64,000 bases of DNA. Origin: Luteolibacter sp. SL250. Lineage in GTDB: Bacteria > Verrucomicrobiota > Verrucomicrobiia > Verrucomicrobiales > Akkermansiaceae. Shown one piece after another: positions 52,296-59,330 of this stretch. The stretch spans positions 2,232,001 to 2,296,000 of the forward strand of contig NZ_CP113054.1 in assembly GCF_026625605.1 (NCBI RefSeq), read 5' to 3'. How positions within the stretch are numbered: position 1 is the stretch's first letter; every line of letters starts with the position of its first letter. Made by a program: the position numbers and the translations under genes. Under the pieces are notes generated by a model. That model searched no databases. It saw only the letters and a program-made list of their open reading frames with translations, and was not told where the DNA came from.

Positions 52296-53213
52296 ATGAT
52301 GCCTGCCGCACCCTACTTCGATCTCCAGGTGAATGGCTTCGCCGGGGTGGACTTCCAGCGCGATGACGTGGACGCCGCCGCCCTGGAGCGGGCGATGGAG
52401 GCCCTGCTGCTCCACGGCACGGGAAAGATCCTGCTCACCCTCATTACGGACCATGCCGATGCCCTGTGCCGGCGGTTGGAGCATTTCCGGAAGCTCCGGG
52501 AGGCGTCACCCGCCGCCCGGGAGATCATCGCAGGATTCCATCTGGAGGGACCATGGCTCTTGCCGGAACCGGGTTACCATGGCGCGCATGATCCCCGCCA
52601 CATGTCCGCGCCGGACCTGCGCGCGTTCGATCTTTTCCAGGAAGCGGCGGGCGGCCTGCTGCGGCTGGTCACGCTCGCGCCGGAACTGCCCGGTTCGCCG
52701 GAACTCATCGCGCACTCCGCATCCCGTGGCGTGCGGACGGCCATCGGCCATTCCAATGCCTCGGACGCGCACATCGATGCTGCCATCCGCGCGGGCATGA
52801 CGCTCTGCACCCATGTGGGGAATGGCGTGCCGGTCATCCTGCACCGCCATGACAACGTGATCCAGCGCGTGCTGGCGCGGGACGAGCTCATGGCGGTCTT
52901 CATCCCGGACGGCATCCACCTGCCGCCCGGCGTGCTGCGGAACTTCGTGCGGGCGAAGCCACCGGGAAAGGTTCTCTTCACCACTGACTGTATGGCCGCG
53001 GCGGGTGGCGGTCCGGGGCGTTACTCCCTCGCCCATGTGGAGGTGGAGGTGGGGGAGGATGGCGTCGTCCGTGAGCCGGGGAAGGAAACCTTCGCCGGAT
53101 CCTCACTGACGATGGACCGTGCGGTGGAAAACGTGTGCGCCTTTCTCGGCTGGTCGCGTGAGGATGCGGTGGCCGCGTGCTCCACGGGTGTCGCCGCGGC
53201 GTTGGGATTCTGA
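52296..53213 (+). CDS. nagA: N-acetylglucosamine-6-phosphate deacetylase, short form
   Basis: A 305-residue amidohydrolase started at MMPAAPYFDLQVNGFAGVDF (a second ATG follows at once). Motifs: DLQVNGFAGVDF, GFHLEGPWLLPEPGYHGAH (metal Glu), TAIGHSNASDAHIDAAIRAG (His), LCTHVGNGVPVI, FIPDGIHLPPG and the catalytic Asp in LFTTDCMAAAGGGPGRY, with AGSSLTMDRAVENV. It lacks the small N-terminal beta-domain of the usual 380-residue NagA, and THVGNG replaces the common THLFNAM. It acts before NagB on GlcNAc-6-P. Still credible as NagA by its position. Confidence 0.88.
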   Translation: MMPAAPYFDLQVNGFAGVDFQRDDVDAAALERAMEALLLHGTGKILLTLITDHADALCRRLEHFRKLREASPAAREIIAGFHLEGPWLLPEPGYHGAHDPRHMSAPDLRAFDLFQEAAGGLLRLVTLAPELPGSPELIAHSASRGVRTAIGHSNASDAHIDAAIRAGMTLCTHVGNGVPVILHRHDNVIQRVLARDELMAVFIPDGIHLPPGVLRNFVRAKPPGKVLFTTDCMAAAGGGPGRYSLAHVEVEVGEDGVVREPGKETFAGSSLTMDRAVENVCAFLGWSREDAVAACSTGVAAALGF

Positions 53214-53235
53214 GCCGCGTCGGGAAAAAGTCCGC

Positions 53236-53535
53236 TCAACGGTTGCAGAAACACCGGACGAGCCTGACCAGGGAGATGAAGAGCAAGGCAACGCAAACCG
53301 CCACGACGGCATGCCTGAGGAGCGATGCCGTCCCCGCCGGGCAGATGATGCCGGTGAACAGGGCGATGTAGGCGGCCAGGCACACGGGGCATTTCGGTAT
53401 CGCTGCCAGCAGGGCGGCGGGCAGCAGCCAGGAGGCGGCGCGCCCCGCCCCACGCCAACGGGGCGGGCGGCACCCGCAGCACGTGGTGGAAGAGGGGAGC
53501 GTGGCCTCCCCGGGAACTGACCGCTTGAGTTTCAT
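53236..53535 (-). CDS. Small Cys-rich membrane protein
   Basis: A 99-residue ORF whose start (53535) overlaps the DUF899 stop by one base (TGATG), so translation is coupled. A basic Cys-rich N-terminus (SSTTCCGCRPPRW) is followed by a helix containing PKCPVCLAAYIALFTGI, a pattern reminiscent of MerC-like/thiol membrane proteins, and a second helix (AVVAVCVALLFISLVRLVRC). The pairs of cysteines suggest metal or thiol binding. Family unknown. It is the last gene of the ArsR-AHSA1-DUF899 operon. Confidence 0.62.
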   Translation of the reverse strand: MKLKRSVPGEATLPSSTTCCGCRPPRWRGAGRAASWLLPAALLAAIPKCPVCLAAYIALFTGIICPAGTASLLRHAVVAVCVALLFISLVRLVRCFCNR

Positions 53536-54326
53536 CAGCGGTTGCCGCAGCAACTGCGGCCGCTGTCACCGCTGGCAGCTTCCTTCGGCCAGTAGGGCTT
53601 GTCCGGATCGGCGAAGGTGCCGCTTTCATATTGGTCGTGGTAGCGGAGCCACGCCATGGTGAAGGGGAGTCCGTCCTCGTCCCGACCCTTTGGCATGAGG
53701 TCCAGCAGGTCGTAAGTGGTCATCAGCCGCTCCACGCCGCGTTCATAGGTGGAGTAGGTGTGGAAGATCCTGCCGTCCGCTGCCTTGCGGAAGACGCTCA
53801 TCCCCGGACCTTCCGTGCTGGGGAATTCCTTTTCCGTGTAGTTGTAGCGGACCTTGCCCGCCGCCAGTTCCTCCTCCGTGAAGGAGACCCCGTAGTCATG
53901 GTTGAAGCGATTCCCGCCGGACGAGACCCAGGGGAATTTCCAGCCCATCCGCTTGCGGAAGGCGGAGAGCTTCTCCAGCGGTGCGCGGGACACGGCTACC
54001 AGCGAAACGTCCCGCGCCGCCAGGTGGGGAAGCATGCCGTCGAAGTGATCGGACACGAACGAGCAGCTCGGGCAGCCTTCTTTCCATTCCGGGGCGAACA
54101 TGAAATGATACACCGCAAGCTGGCTCCTGCCGCCGAACAGGTCCGCCAGCGTGCGAGGTCCCTCCGCCGTGTCGAAGACATACTCCTCCGTGACCTCCCG
54201 CCACGGCAGGCCGCGGCGGGCCGCCGCCAGCTCGTCGCCCAGCCGGACGAGTTCCTTTTCCTTTTCCAGCAGCCGGATGCGGGCGGCGGTCCATTCCTCC
54301 GTGGATGCGATGGGGTGCGTGCTCAT
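53535..54326 (-). CDS. DUF899 thioredoxin-like protein
   Basis: A 263-residue protein started at MSTHPIASTEEWTAARIRLL (54326). DUF899 landmarks: LLEKEKELVRLGDELAAARR, GLPWREVTEEYVFDTAEGPR, LADLFGGRSQLAVYHFMFAP and WKEGCPSCSFVSDHFDGMLP (CxxC as in thioredoxin-like redox pairs), then DVSLVAVSRAPLEKLSAFRK and GWKFPWVSSGGNRFNHDYGV. Family members are linked to SRPBCC/ArsR operons; biochemical activity is unknown. Its operon starts with arsR and ends with the Cys-rich membrane protein. Confidence 0.92.
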   Translation of the reverse strand: MSTHPIASTEEWTAARIRLLEKEKELVRLGDELAAARRGLPWREVTEEYVFDTAEGPRTLADLFGGRSQLAVYHFMFAPEWKEGCPSCSFVSDHFDGMLPHLAARDVSLVAVSRAPLEKLSAFRKRMGWKFPWVSSGGNRFNHDYGVSFTEEELAAGKVRYNYTEKEFPSTEGPGMSVFRKAADGRIFHTYSTYERGVERLMTTYDLLDLMPKGRDEDGLPFTMAWLRYHDQYESGTFADPDKPYWPKEAASGDSGRSCCGNR

Positions 54327-54346
54327 GGTCGTGGTGGGTTGGTGGT

Positions 54347-54838
54347 TCAGGCTTTGCCCGCCACATGGGCGGCGAAGGTTTCGACCGCACGGCCCCAGCC
54401 GCCGGCGTGGCTGTCGCGGCTCTCGATGGTGGCGAAGCGGGTGTGCGTCATGATGAACTCCGTGCGCGCGCCGCAGGCGATGAACTCGATGGTGATGAGC
54501 GAGGTCTTTCCCTCCAGCTCTCCCGGCTCCGCGCCGCTGCCGTCCACCTCCCAGTCCCAAGTGTAGACCAGCCGGGATGGCCGCACCACCTCGTGGAACT
54601 CACCTGCGGCGGTGTAGTACTCCCCCTCAGGATTCTTCATCTGGATGCGGAACCTGCCGCCCGGCTTCAGGTCCATGCTGGCGAAGGGGATCTCCATGCC
54701 CGGCTCCGGGCGCATCCACCGCTGGATCTGGTCCGGGGTGGTCCACGCGTCAAAGGCCAGCTCCGCGGGGGCGTCCAGCAGGCGCCGGATCACCAGCGTG
54801 GCGTTGTCCGGCTTCGTCAGTTCGTTCTGGTTGTTCAT
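54347..54838 (-). CDS. SRPBCC/AHSA1-domain protein
   Basis: A 163-residue protein of the AHSA1 (activator of Hsp90 ATPase homologue 1-like) START-fold family: LVIRRLLDAPAELAFDAWTT, PDQIQRWMRPEPGM, FASMDLKPGGRFRIQMKNPE, YYTAAGEFHEVVRPSRLVYT and GGWGRAVETFAAHVA. In bacteria such proteins are typically hydrophobic-ligand binders next to ArsR regulators. Its ATG overlaps the arsR stop by 4 bases (ATGA). Confidence 0.9.
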   Translation of the reverse strand: MNNQNELTKPDNATLVIRRLLDAPAELAFDAWTTPDQIQRWMRPEPGMEIPFASMDLKPGGRFRIQMKNPEGEYYTAAGEFHEVVRPSRLVYTWDWEVDGSGAEPGELEGKTSLITIEFIACGARTEFIMTHTRFATIESRDSHAGGWGRAVETFAAHVAGKA

Positions 54839-55185
54839 GGTTGCTGTTTTCCGGTCTGCAGTTGTTTGAGATAGGTTTCAAAGCTGTCGAGGTTCGCCTC
54901 CCAGAAGGTCCGGTAACGGTCGATCCATGCCAGGGCCTCGCTCATCGGCGCGGCCTCCAGGGTCATCGTGTGCACCCGGCCATCCTTGCGGCGCTTCACC
55001 AGCCCCGCCTTTTCGAGGACGATGAGGTGCTTGGAAACGCCCGCCAGCGACATCGCGTGTTGCTTGGCCAGCCCGGTGACGCGCTCCTCCCCCTTTGACG
55101 CCAGTTCCGCGAGGATGCTCCGCCGCGTGGGATCCGCCAGCGCGGCGAAGGTCCGGTCAAGGTTGCTGGAATTAAATTCAACCAT
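54835..55185 (-). CDS. ArsR-family regulator of the SRPBCC operon
   Basis: A 116-residue winged-helix protein started at MVEFNSSNLDRTFAALADPT (55185). HTH region: RRSILAELASKGEERVTGLA, KQHAMSLAGVSKHLIVLEKA and GLVKRRKDGRVHTMTLE. It has no metal-binding Cys pair, so it belongs to the non-metal ArsR group that controls adjacent SRPBCC genes. The start codon lies inside a perfect 20-bp palindrome, most likely its own operator. First gene of a four-gene operon with tight overlaps. Confidence 0.93.
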   Translation of the reverse strand: MVEFNSSNLDRTFAALADPTRRSILAELASKGEERVTGLAKQHAMSLAGVSKHLIVLEKAGLVKRRKDGRVHTMTLEAAPMSEALAWIDRYRTFWEANLDSFETYLKQLQTGKQQP

Positions 55186-55195
55186 ATGGTTGAAT
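55176..55195. promoter_or_regulatory. Perfect 20-bp palindrome over the arsR start codon
   Basis: ATTCAACCATATGGTTGAAT is fully palindromic and contains the arsR ATG in its centre (on the minus strand CAT at 55183-55185). ArsR proteins of SRPBCC operons commonly bind CAACCATATGGTTG-like sites; here binding would block both promoter and ribosome access. Supported by perfect symmetry and position. Confidence 0.75.
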
Positions 55196-55251
55196 AAAGA
55201 TCCCACGGCATCCGATTGCAACTCCTAATTTCCGGAGGATAGGGTGGGGGC

Positions 55252-55713
55252 ATGACACCGGAGCTTTCCGTCTGGCAGCACGCCATCCCTGACGATGTGG
55301 AGGAATTGCTGCCCCTGCTGGAGGCGTTCTATGCGGAGGAACAGCTCGTCCACGATGCCGCCTCCGTCCGCAGGGCGGTGGTGGATCTGCTGGCAGATGA
55401 AAGCCTGGGCGGCGTCTGGCTGCTGCGGGTGGAGGGCGTGCTGGCCGGATATCTCGTCGCCGTATTGGGCTACAGTGTGGAGTTCGGCGGCCGGTATGTC
55501 CTGCTGGATGAGCTGTTCATCAGCCCGGAGTTCCGCGGCGGGGGAAAGTGGCGGCACGGATTCCGCGAGGTGGAGGCATGGGCACGGCAGCGGGGCATCC
55601 GCACGCTGCGGCTGGAGGTGAACCACCACAACGAAAAGGCCGCCAGCCTCTATCTGGCGGACGGCTTCAGCAACGACGAGCGCTCCATTTTCACGAAGCG
55701 GCTGGGTGGTTGA
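55252..55713 (+). CDS. GNAT-family N-acetyltransferase
   Basis: A 153-residue protein divergent from arsR, with 66 bases between the starts. GNAT landmarks: AIPDDVEELLPLLEAFYAEE, VWLLRVEGVLAGYLVAVLGY, LLDELFISPEFRGGGKW (acetyl-CoA loop, here RGGGKW instead of RGxGxG) and LRLEVNHHNEKAASLYLADG, the standard NEKAxxLYxxxGF. Substrate not known. The palindrome upstream may also influence it. Confidence 0.88.
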   Translation: MTPELSVWQHAIPDDVEELLPLLEAFYAEEQLVHDAASVRRAVVDLLADESLGGVWLLRVEGVLAGYLVAVLGYSVEFGGRYVLLDELFISPEFRGGGKWRHGFREVEAWARQRGIRTLRLEVNHHNEKAASLYLADGFSNDERSIFTKRLGG

Positions 55714-55769
55714 TTTGCGGAAGCTATCCTGTCGGCCTTTGCGAAAAGCGGCGGATAGGATTGGGAGCC

Positions 55770-55818
55770 GCGGATCCTGCGAATCTGACGAACGAAGAAA
55801 AAGATTCGCTGGATTCGC
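55770..55818. repeat. REP-like hairpin GCGGATCC-TGCGAATC
   Basis: An imperfect inverted repeat: GCGGATCCTGCGAATC (55770-55785) against GATTCGCTGGATTCGC (55803-55818), with 14 of 16 positions complementary. It lies in the 155-base gap after the GNAT gene, which otherwise contains no gene. Confidence 0.4.
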
Positions 55819-55868
55819 CGCATTCGCGGTTCCTTCACCCTGCGGTTATCCGGCCTCGGTTTCCAGAG

Positions 55869-57083
55869 TCACGCGGCGGACTCCTTTTTCGCCCGGTAGG
55901 CGAGCTTCCGCCAAAGATACTCCACCGGCCCGTTCCTGAACCTCCGTAGCCATAGTTGGCTGAGTGCTACCTGCCCGGTGAACAGCGCCACGCAGATGAC
56001 CGACCCTGAGTAAGCGGTCGTCCTGCCATATAGACCGAAACCCCACCCCATGAAGATCACGTTCGCGACGATGGACTGGAACAGATAGTTGCTCAGGGAC
56101 ATCCTCCCCGCCGCGGACAGCCAGCGGGTGATGTGGGGCCATCGGCCGGAGTGGAACACCAACGCGCCACCGGTGATATAGCAAAGCGCCATAAGGGTGG
56201 TTCCCCCGGGATACTGCACCGCACGCAGCCACCACATTTGTTCGGAAAATGGCAGCCAACCGAAATCCTGCACCTTGCCCAGCACCGAGAGTGCAATCCC
56301 TGTTAGCAGAGTCGGGGGAAGCCATTTCCGGAGGAGGCTCTCATGGCGCTCCAGCAACTGGGAGGGCCCCGCTTTGCCCGCGGCCATGCCGAGCAGGAAA
56401 AAAACGAAGGAATGGAAACTCAGGCTGAGGAACAGGCTTTCGATCGCATATTTCCACTCGTCGATCCGGGAACTGGTAATCCACCAGAAATCATCCGACT
56501 GGTAGCACTCCACCCAGGCGTCCGCCGTTTCCCTCCAGTTGTGGTTCATTTCTCCGTACGTCGCCTCCAGATAGGAACCCAGCAGCAACAGTCCGCTGTG
56601 CAGCAGGAACACGACCGCTGCCAGCACCAGCAGGGTGAGGGTGCGTCGGCGCACGAGAAAGATCGTGGTCATCCCCATGACCGCATAGAATGTGAGGATA
56701 TCTCCGCACCATAGCACCATGCCATGGAGGACGCCCAAGATGAGGAGAACCGACATCCGGCGGAGGATGAACCAACGGAACAGGCTTGGCCTCGTCCCAC
56801 TCCAGTGCTGCCACTGCTGTGCCAGCCCCAACCCGAAAAGGAACGAGAAGACGGAAACAAACTTCCCTGTCGCAAAGACATCGATCAACTGGATTGCCAG
56901 CAGATTCAAGATTCCCGGCAGGTAAGCCTCCGTGGCACTCCAGGAAACGAAGGATGATTTGAATCCATGCATGTTCACCAGCAGGATGCCGAACAGGGCG
57001 AAACCCCGCAGCGCGTCCAGATGGTCCAGCCGACGGTCCGTCGGCGTGAGGGAGGCGGGCAGCGGCAGGGGAGGGGGCACCAT
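55869..57083 (-). CDS. DUF418 (YeiB-like) polytopic membrane protein
   Basis: A 404-residue protein started at MVPPPLPLPASLTPTDR (57083); the longer frame to 57215 overlaps the next gene. About ten hydrophobic segments. DUF418 signatures: LDHLDALRGFALFGILLVNM, GKFVSVFSFLFGLGLAQQWQ, RRMSVLLILGVLHGMVLWCG and the C-terminal AAGRMSLSNYLFQSIVANVI then SQLWLRRFRNGPVEYLWR. Function unknown; acyltransferase-3-like transporters of sugar modifications are distant relatives. It lies 56 bases downstream of the DUF2007 gene on the same strand. Confidence 0.9.
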   Translation of the reverse strand: MVPPPLPLPASLTPTDRRLDHLDALRGFALFGILLVNMHGFKSSFVSWSATEAYLPGILNLLAIQLIDVFATGKFVSVFSFLFGLGLAQQWQHWSGTRPSLFRWFILRRMSVLLILGVLHGMVLWCGDILTFYAVMGMTTIFLVRRRTLTLLVLAAVVFLLHSGLLLLGSYLEATYGEMNHNWRETADAWVECYQSDDFWWITSSRIDEWKYAIESLFLSLSFHSFVFFLLGMAAGKAGPSQLLERHESLLRKWLPPTLLTGIALSVLGKVQDFGWLPFSEQMWWLRAVQYPGGTTLMALCYITGGALVFHSGRWPHITRWLSAAGRMSLSNYLFQSIVANVIFMGWGFGLYGRTTAYSGSVICVALFTGQVALSQLWLRRFRNGPVEYLWRKLAYRAKKESAA

Positions 57084-57139
57084 TCGGCGGGAGCATGCAC
57101 CGCCCGCTGGTTGCGGTGCACGACTTTTCAAAATCCCCG

Positions 57140-57460
57140 TCAGGCAGGCATCGCCGCACCGCAGTTCCAGCACTCCGAGAACACCCCGTCCACGGTCTCG
57201 CCGCAGGACGGGCACTTCCAGCCCTCCGCCGGTGGGGTGGCGGCGTCTTTCTCCCGGTAGTCCCGGATGATTGCCAGCGCGCGCGGCTCATCCATCCAGT
57301 CAAGCACCCACAGCTCCGGATAGACCTGCGTGTAGGGTACCTCACCGGCCAGCCCGGCCGCCCCCGCGTTCCTCAGTTCCGTGCGAATCCCCTCAGCCTC
57401 CAGCAACGTCTGCATGTGACCGACGACGGTGAAGTCGATGTTCTCGAAAACCAGTCGCAT
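57140..57460 (-). CDS. DUF2007 plus zinc-ribbon protein
   Basis: A 106-residue protein started at MRLVFENIDFTVVGHMQTLL (57460). The N-terminal 70 residues are a DUF2007-like alpha/beta module ('putative signal-transducing protein', PII-like fold): HMQTLLEAEGIRTELRNAG, PELWVLDWMDEPRALAIIRD. The C-terminus is a zinc ribbon with two CxxC knuckles, KCPSCGE and CWNCGA. DUF2007 proteins are suspected small-molecule sensors. It is upstream of the DUF418 gene and divergent from nothing close. Confidence 0.85.
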   Translation of the reverse strand: MRLVFENIDFTVVGHMQTLLEAEGIRTELRNAGAAGLAGEVPYTQVYPELWVLDWMDEPRALAIIRDYREKDAATPPAEGWKCPSCGETVDGVFSECWNCGAAMPA

Positions 57461-57533
57461 GGAAGGTTGCAGCATAGTTCCAGAGGGTGGGCGCGCCCGG
57501 CGGTCGCAACCTGCCGGGGCTCCATGGAATGGC

Positions 57534-59219
57534 TCAGGACGCCGTCACCGCACCACGGTCGTCGCTCAGGCCGGATTTCTCCAGGAAGTAGTCGTAGCCG
57601 CCGCTGTACTTCGTCAGCAGCGCGCCCTTCTCCGGGTTCTTCTCGTTGCGGGTGATGTGGTAGGTGCTTTCCGCCAGCGTGCGGATGAAGTGCACGTCGT
57701 GGGAGATGAAGACCAGCGTGCCCTCGTAATTCTTGAGCGCCTGCACCAGCGAGTCGATGGAAAGGATGTCAAGGTGGGTCGTCGGCTCGTCCATCAGCAG
57801 CAGGTTCGGCGGATCGACGAGGAACTTCACCAGGTTGAGGCGGGATTTCTCACCACCGGAAAGAACGCCGCAGCGCTTCTCCACATCCGCACGGCGGAAA
57901 AGGAACGAGCCGAGGATGGCGCGGGCGTCTTCTTCCCGCAGGGTGGTGCAGGAGGCCATGACCTCCTCCAGCACGGTGTTGTCCTCATTGAGCGCCTCCG
58001 AGCGGTGCTGGGAATAGTAGCCGATCTTCGTGGCGTAGCCCGGCTCGCGCTTGCCGCCGTTGATGGGGATGACTCCGGCGATGATCTTGAGCAGCGTGGA
58101 CTTGCCCGCGCCGTTCGGTCCGACGAGGACGATCTTCTCGCCCTTGTCCACGACCAGATCGAGGCCCTTGTAGATCAGCTTGTCACCGTAGGATTGCTCC
58201 ACCTGGTTCAGCTCGATGACCTTCTGGTTGGAGCGCGGCGGCTGCGGGAAGTTGAACTTGAACGGCTTCCTCGGCGTGCGTGGTTTCTCGACCCGCTCCA
58301 GCTTCTCGAGGAACTTGATCCGGGACTGAACCTGCGCGGCCTTCGAGCCGACCTGGCGGAAACGGTCGATGAACTCCTGGTGGCCTTCGATCTCCTTCTG
58401 CTGCGCCCGGTAGGCGGCGGTCTGCTGCTCGAACCGCTTCTCCCGCTGTTCCAGGTAGGAACTGTAGTTTCCGGTGTAGGAAAGGAGGGCGGCGGCGTCC
58501 GGGTCGATCTCGACGACGGTCTCAATGATGGAGTCCATGAAGTCCCGGTCGTGGGAGATCATCAGGATGGCGCCGGAGTAGTTCAGCAGGTAGCGCTGGA
58601 GCCAGAGCAGGGAAATGAGGTCCAGGTGGTTGGTCGGCTCGTCCAGCATCAGCAGGTCCGGCTCCATGACCAGCAGCTTCGCCAGGTGGGCGCGCATGAC
58701 CCAGCCGCCGGAGTATTCGCGGGCGGGCTTGGCGAAGTCCTCCTGCTTGAAGCCCAGGCCGGAGAGGATCTTCTTCGCCTTCGGCTCGAGCTGGTAGCCG
58801 TTCAGCGCGGTGAACTGGTCCTGCGCGTGGGCGAACTCCGGGGAGGAAAGGTTGCCGGATTTCTCGCCCTCGCGGATCGTCCGCAGGTAGCCGATGAGTT
58901 CCGGCGTGATGCCGATGGCGATCTCCAGGATCGTCTCGTCCGTCGGCTCGCCCGCCTCCTGCGGGAGGTAGCCGGTGATGGCGTATTCATCGCGCTCGAT
59001 GGTGCCTTCATCGGGCTGGTCCTCGTCGAGGATCATGCGGAAAAGGGTGGATTTGCCCGCGCCGTTCGGGCCGACGAGGGCGACGCGTTCGCCCCAGTTG
59101 ATGGTCATTTCCGCCTCGCGGAGCAGGGTGCGGCCGCCGAGGGTCTTGGTGAGCTTGTGGATCGTGAGCACGCGGCGGATGTAGTGGAGAGGAGGGTCCG
59201 GGGCAAGGGATTCCCGCAT
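57534..59219 (-). CDS. ABC-F family ATPase
   Basis: A 561-residue soluble protein with two ABC domains and no membrane segment. First domain: GPNGAGKSTLFRMIL, KPAREYSGGWVMRAHLAKLL and LLMLDEPTNHLDLISL. Second: GPNGAGKSTLLKIIAG, CGVLSGGEKSRLNLVKFLVD and LLLMDEPTTHLDILS. Between them is the charged linker (FEQQTAAYRAQQKEIEGHQE) that reaches the ribosome in this family. ABC-F proteins are translation factors, some giving antibiotic resistance. I cannot assign a subfamily with certainty. An internal GTG at VLTIHKLTKTLGG (59168) may be the true start, since the first 17 residues look non-coding. Confidence 0.9.
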   Translation of the reverse strand: MRESLAPDPPLHYIRRVLTIHKLTKTLGGRTLLREAEMTINWGERVALVGPNGAGKSTLFRMILDEDQPDEGTIERDEYAITGYLPQEAGEPTDETILEIAIGITPELIGYLRTIREGEKSGNLSSPEFAHAQDQFTALNGYQLEPKAKKILSGLGFKQEDFAKPAREYSGGWVMRAHLAKLLVMEPDLLMLDEPTNHLDLISLLWLQRYLLNYSGAILMISHDRDFMDSIIETVVEIDPDAAALLSYTGNYSSYLEQREKRFEQQTAAYRAQQKEIEGHQEFIDRFRQVGSKAAQVQSRIKFLEKLERVEKPRTPRKPFKFNFPQPPRSNQKVIELNQVEQSYGDKLIYKGLDLVVDKGEKIVLVGPNGAGKSTLLKIIAGVIPINGGKREPGYATKIGYYSQHRSEALNEDNTVLEEVMASCTTLREEDARAILGSFLFRRADVEKRCGVLSGGEKSRLNLVKFLVDPPNLLLMDEPTTHLDILSIDSLVQALKNYEGTLVFISHDVHFIRTLAESTYHITRNEKNPEKGALLTKYSGGYDYFLEKSGLSDDRGAVTAS

Positions 59220-59281
59220 CCCGGGAAATCCGCGCGGCCGCGCGCGGGGGAGAATCTAACGGTTGGATTCCGCTATTGACC

Positions 59282-59312
59282 TTGACGGGGAGGGGTCGGG
59301 ACGGGCTTTATA
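59282..59312 (+). promoter_or_regulatory. Possible bamA promoter
   Basis: TTGACG (59282-59287) and TTTATA (59307-59312) with a 19-base spacer, about 18 bases before the ATG. A second TTGACC overlaps just upstream. The spacing is longer than ideal, so it is tentative. Confidence 0.3.
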
Positions 59313-59330
59313 GTGCATCCAGAACACTAC

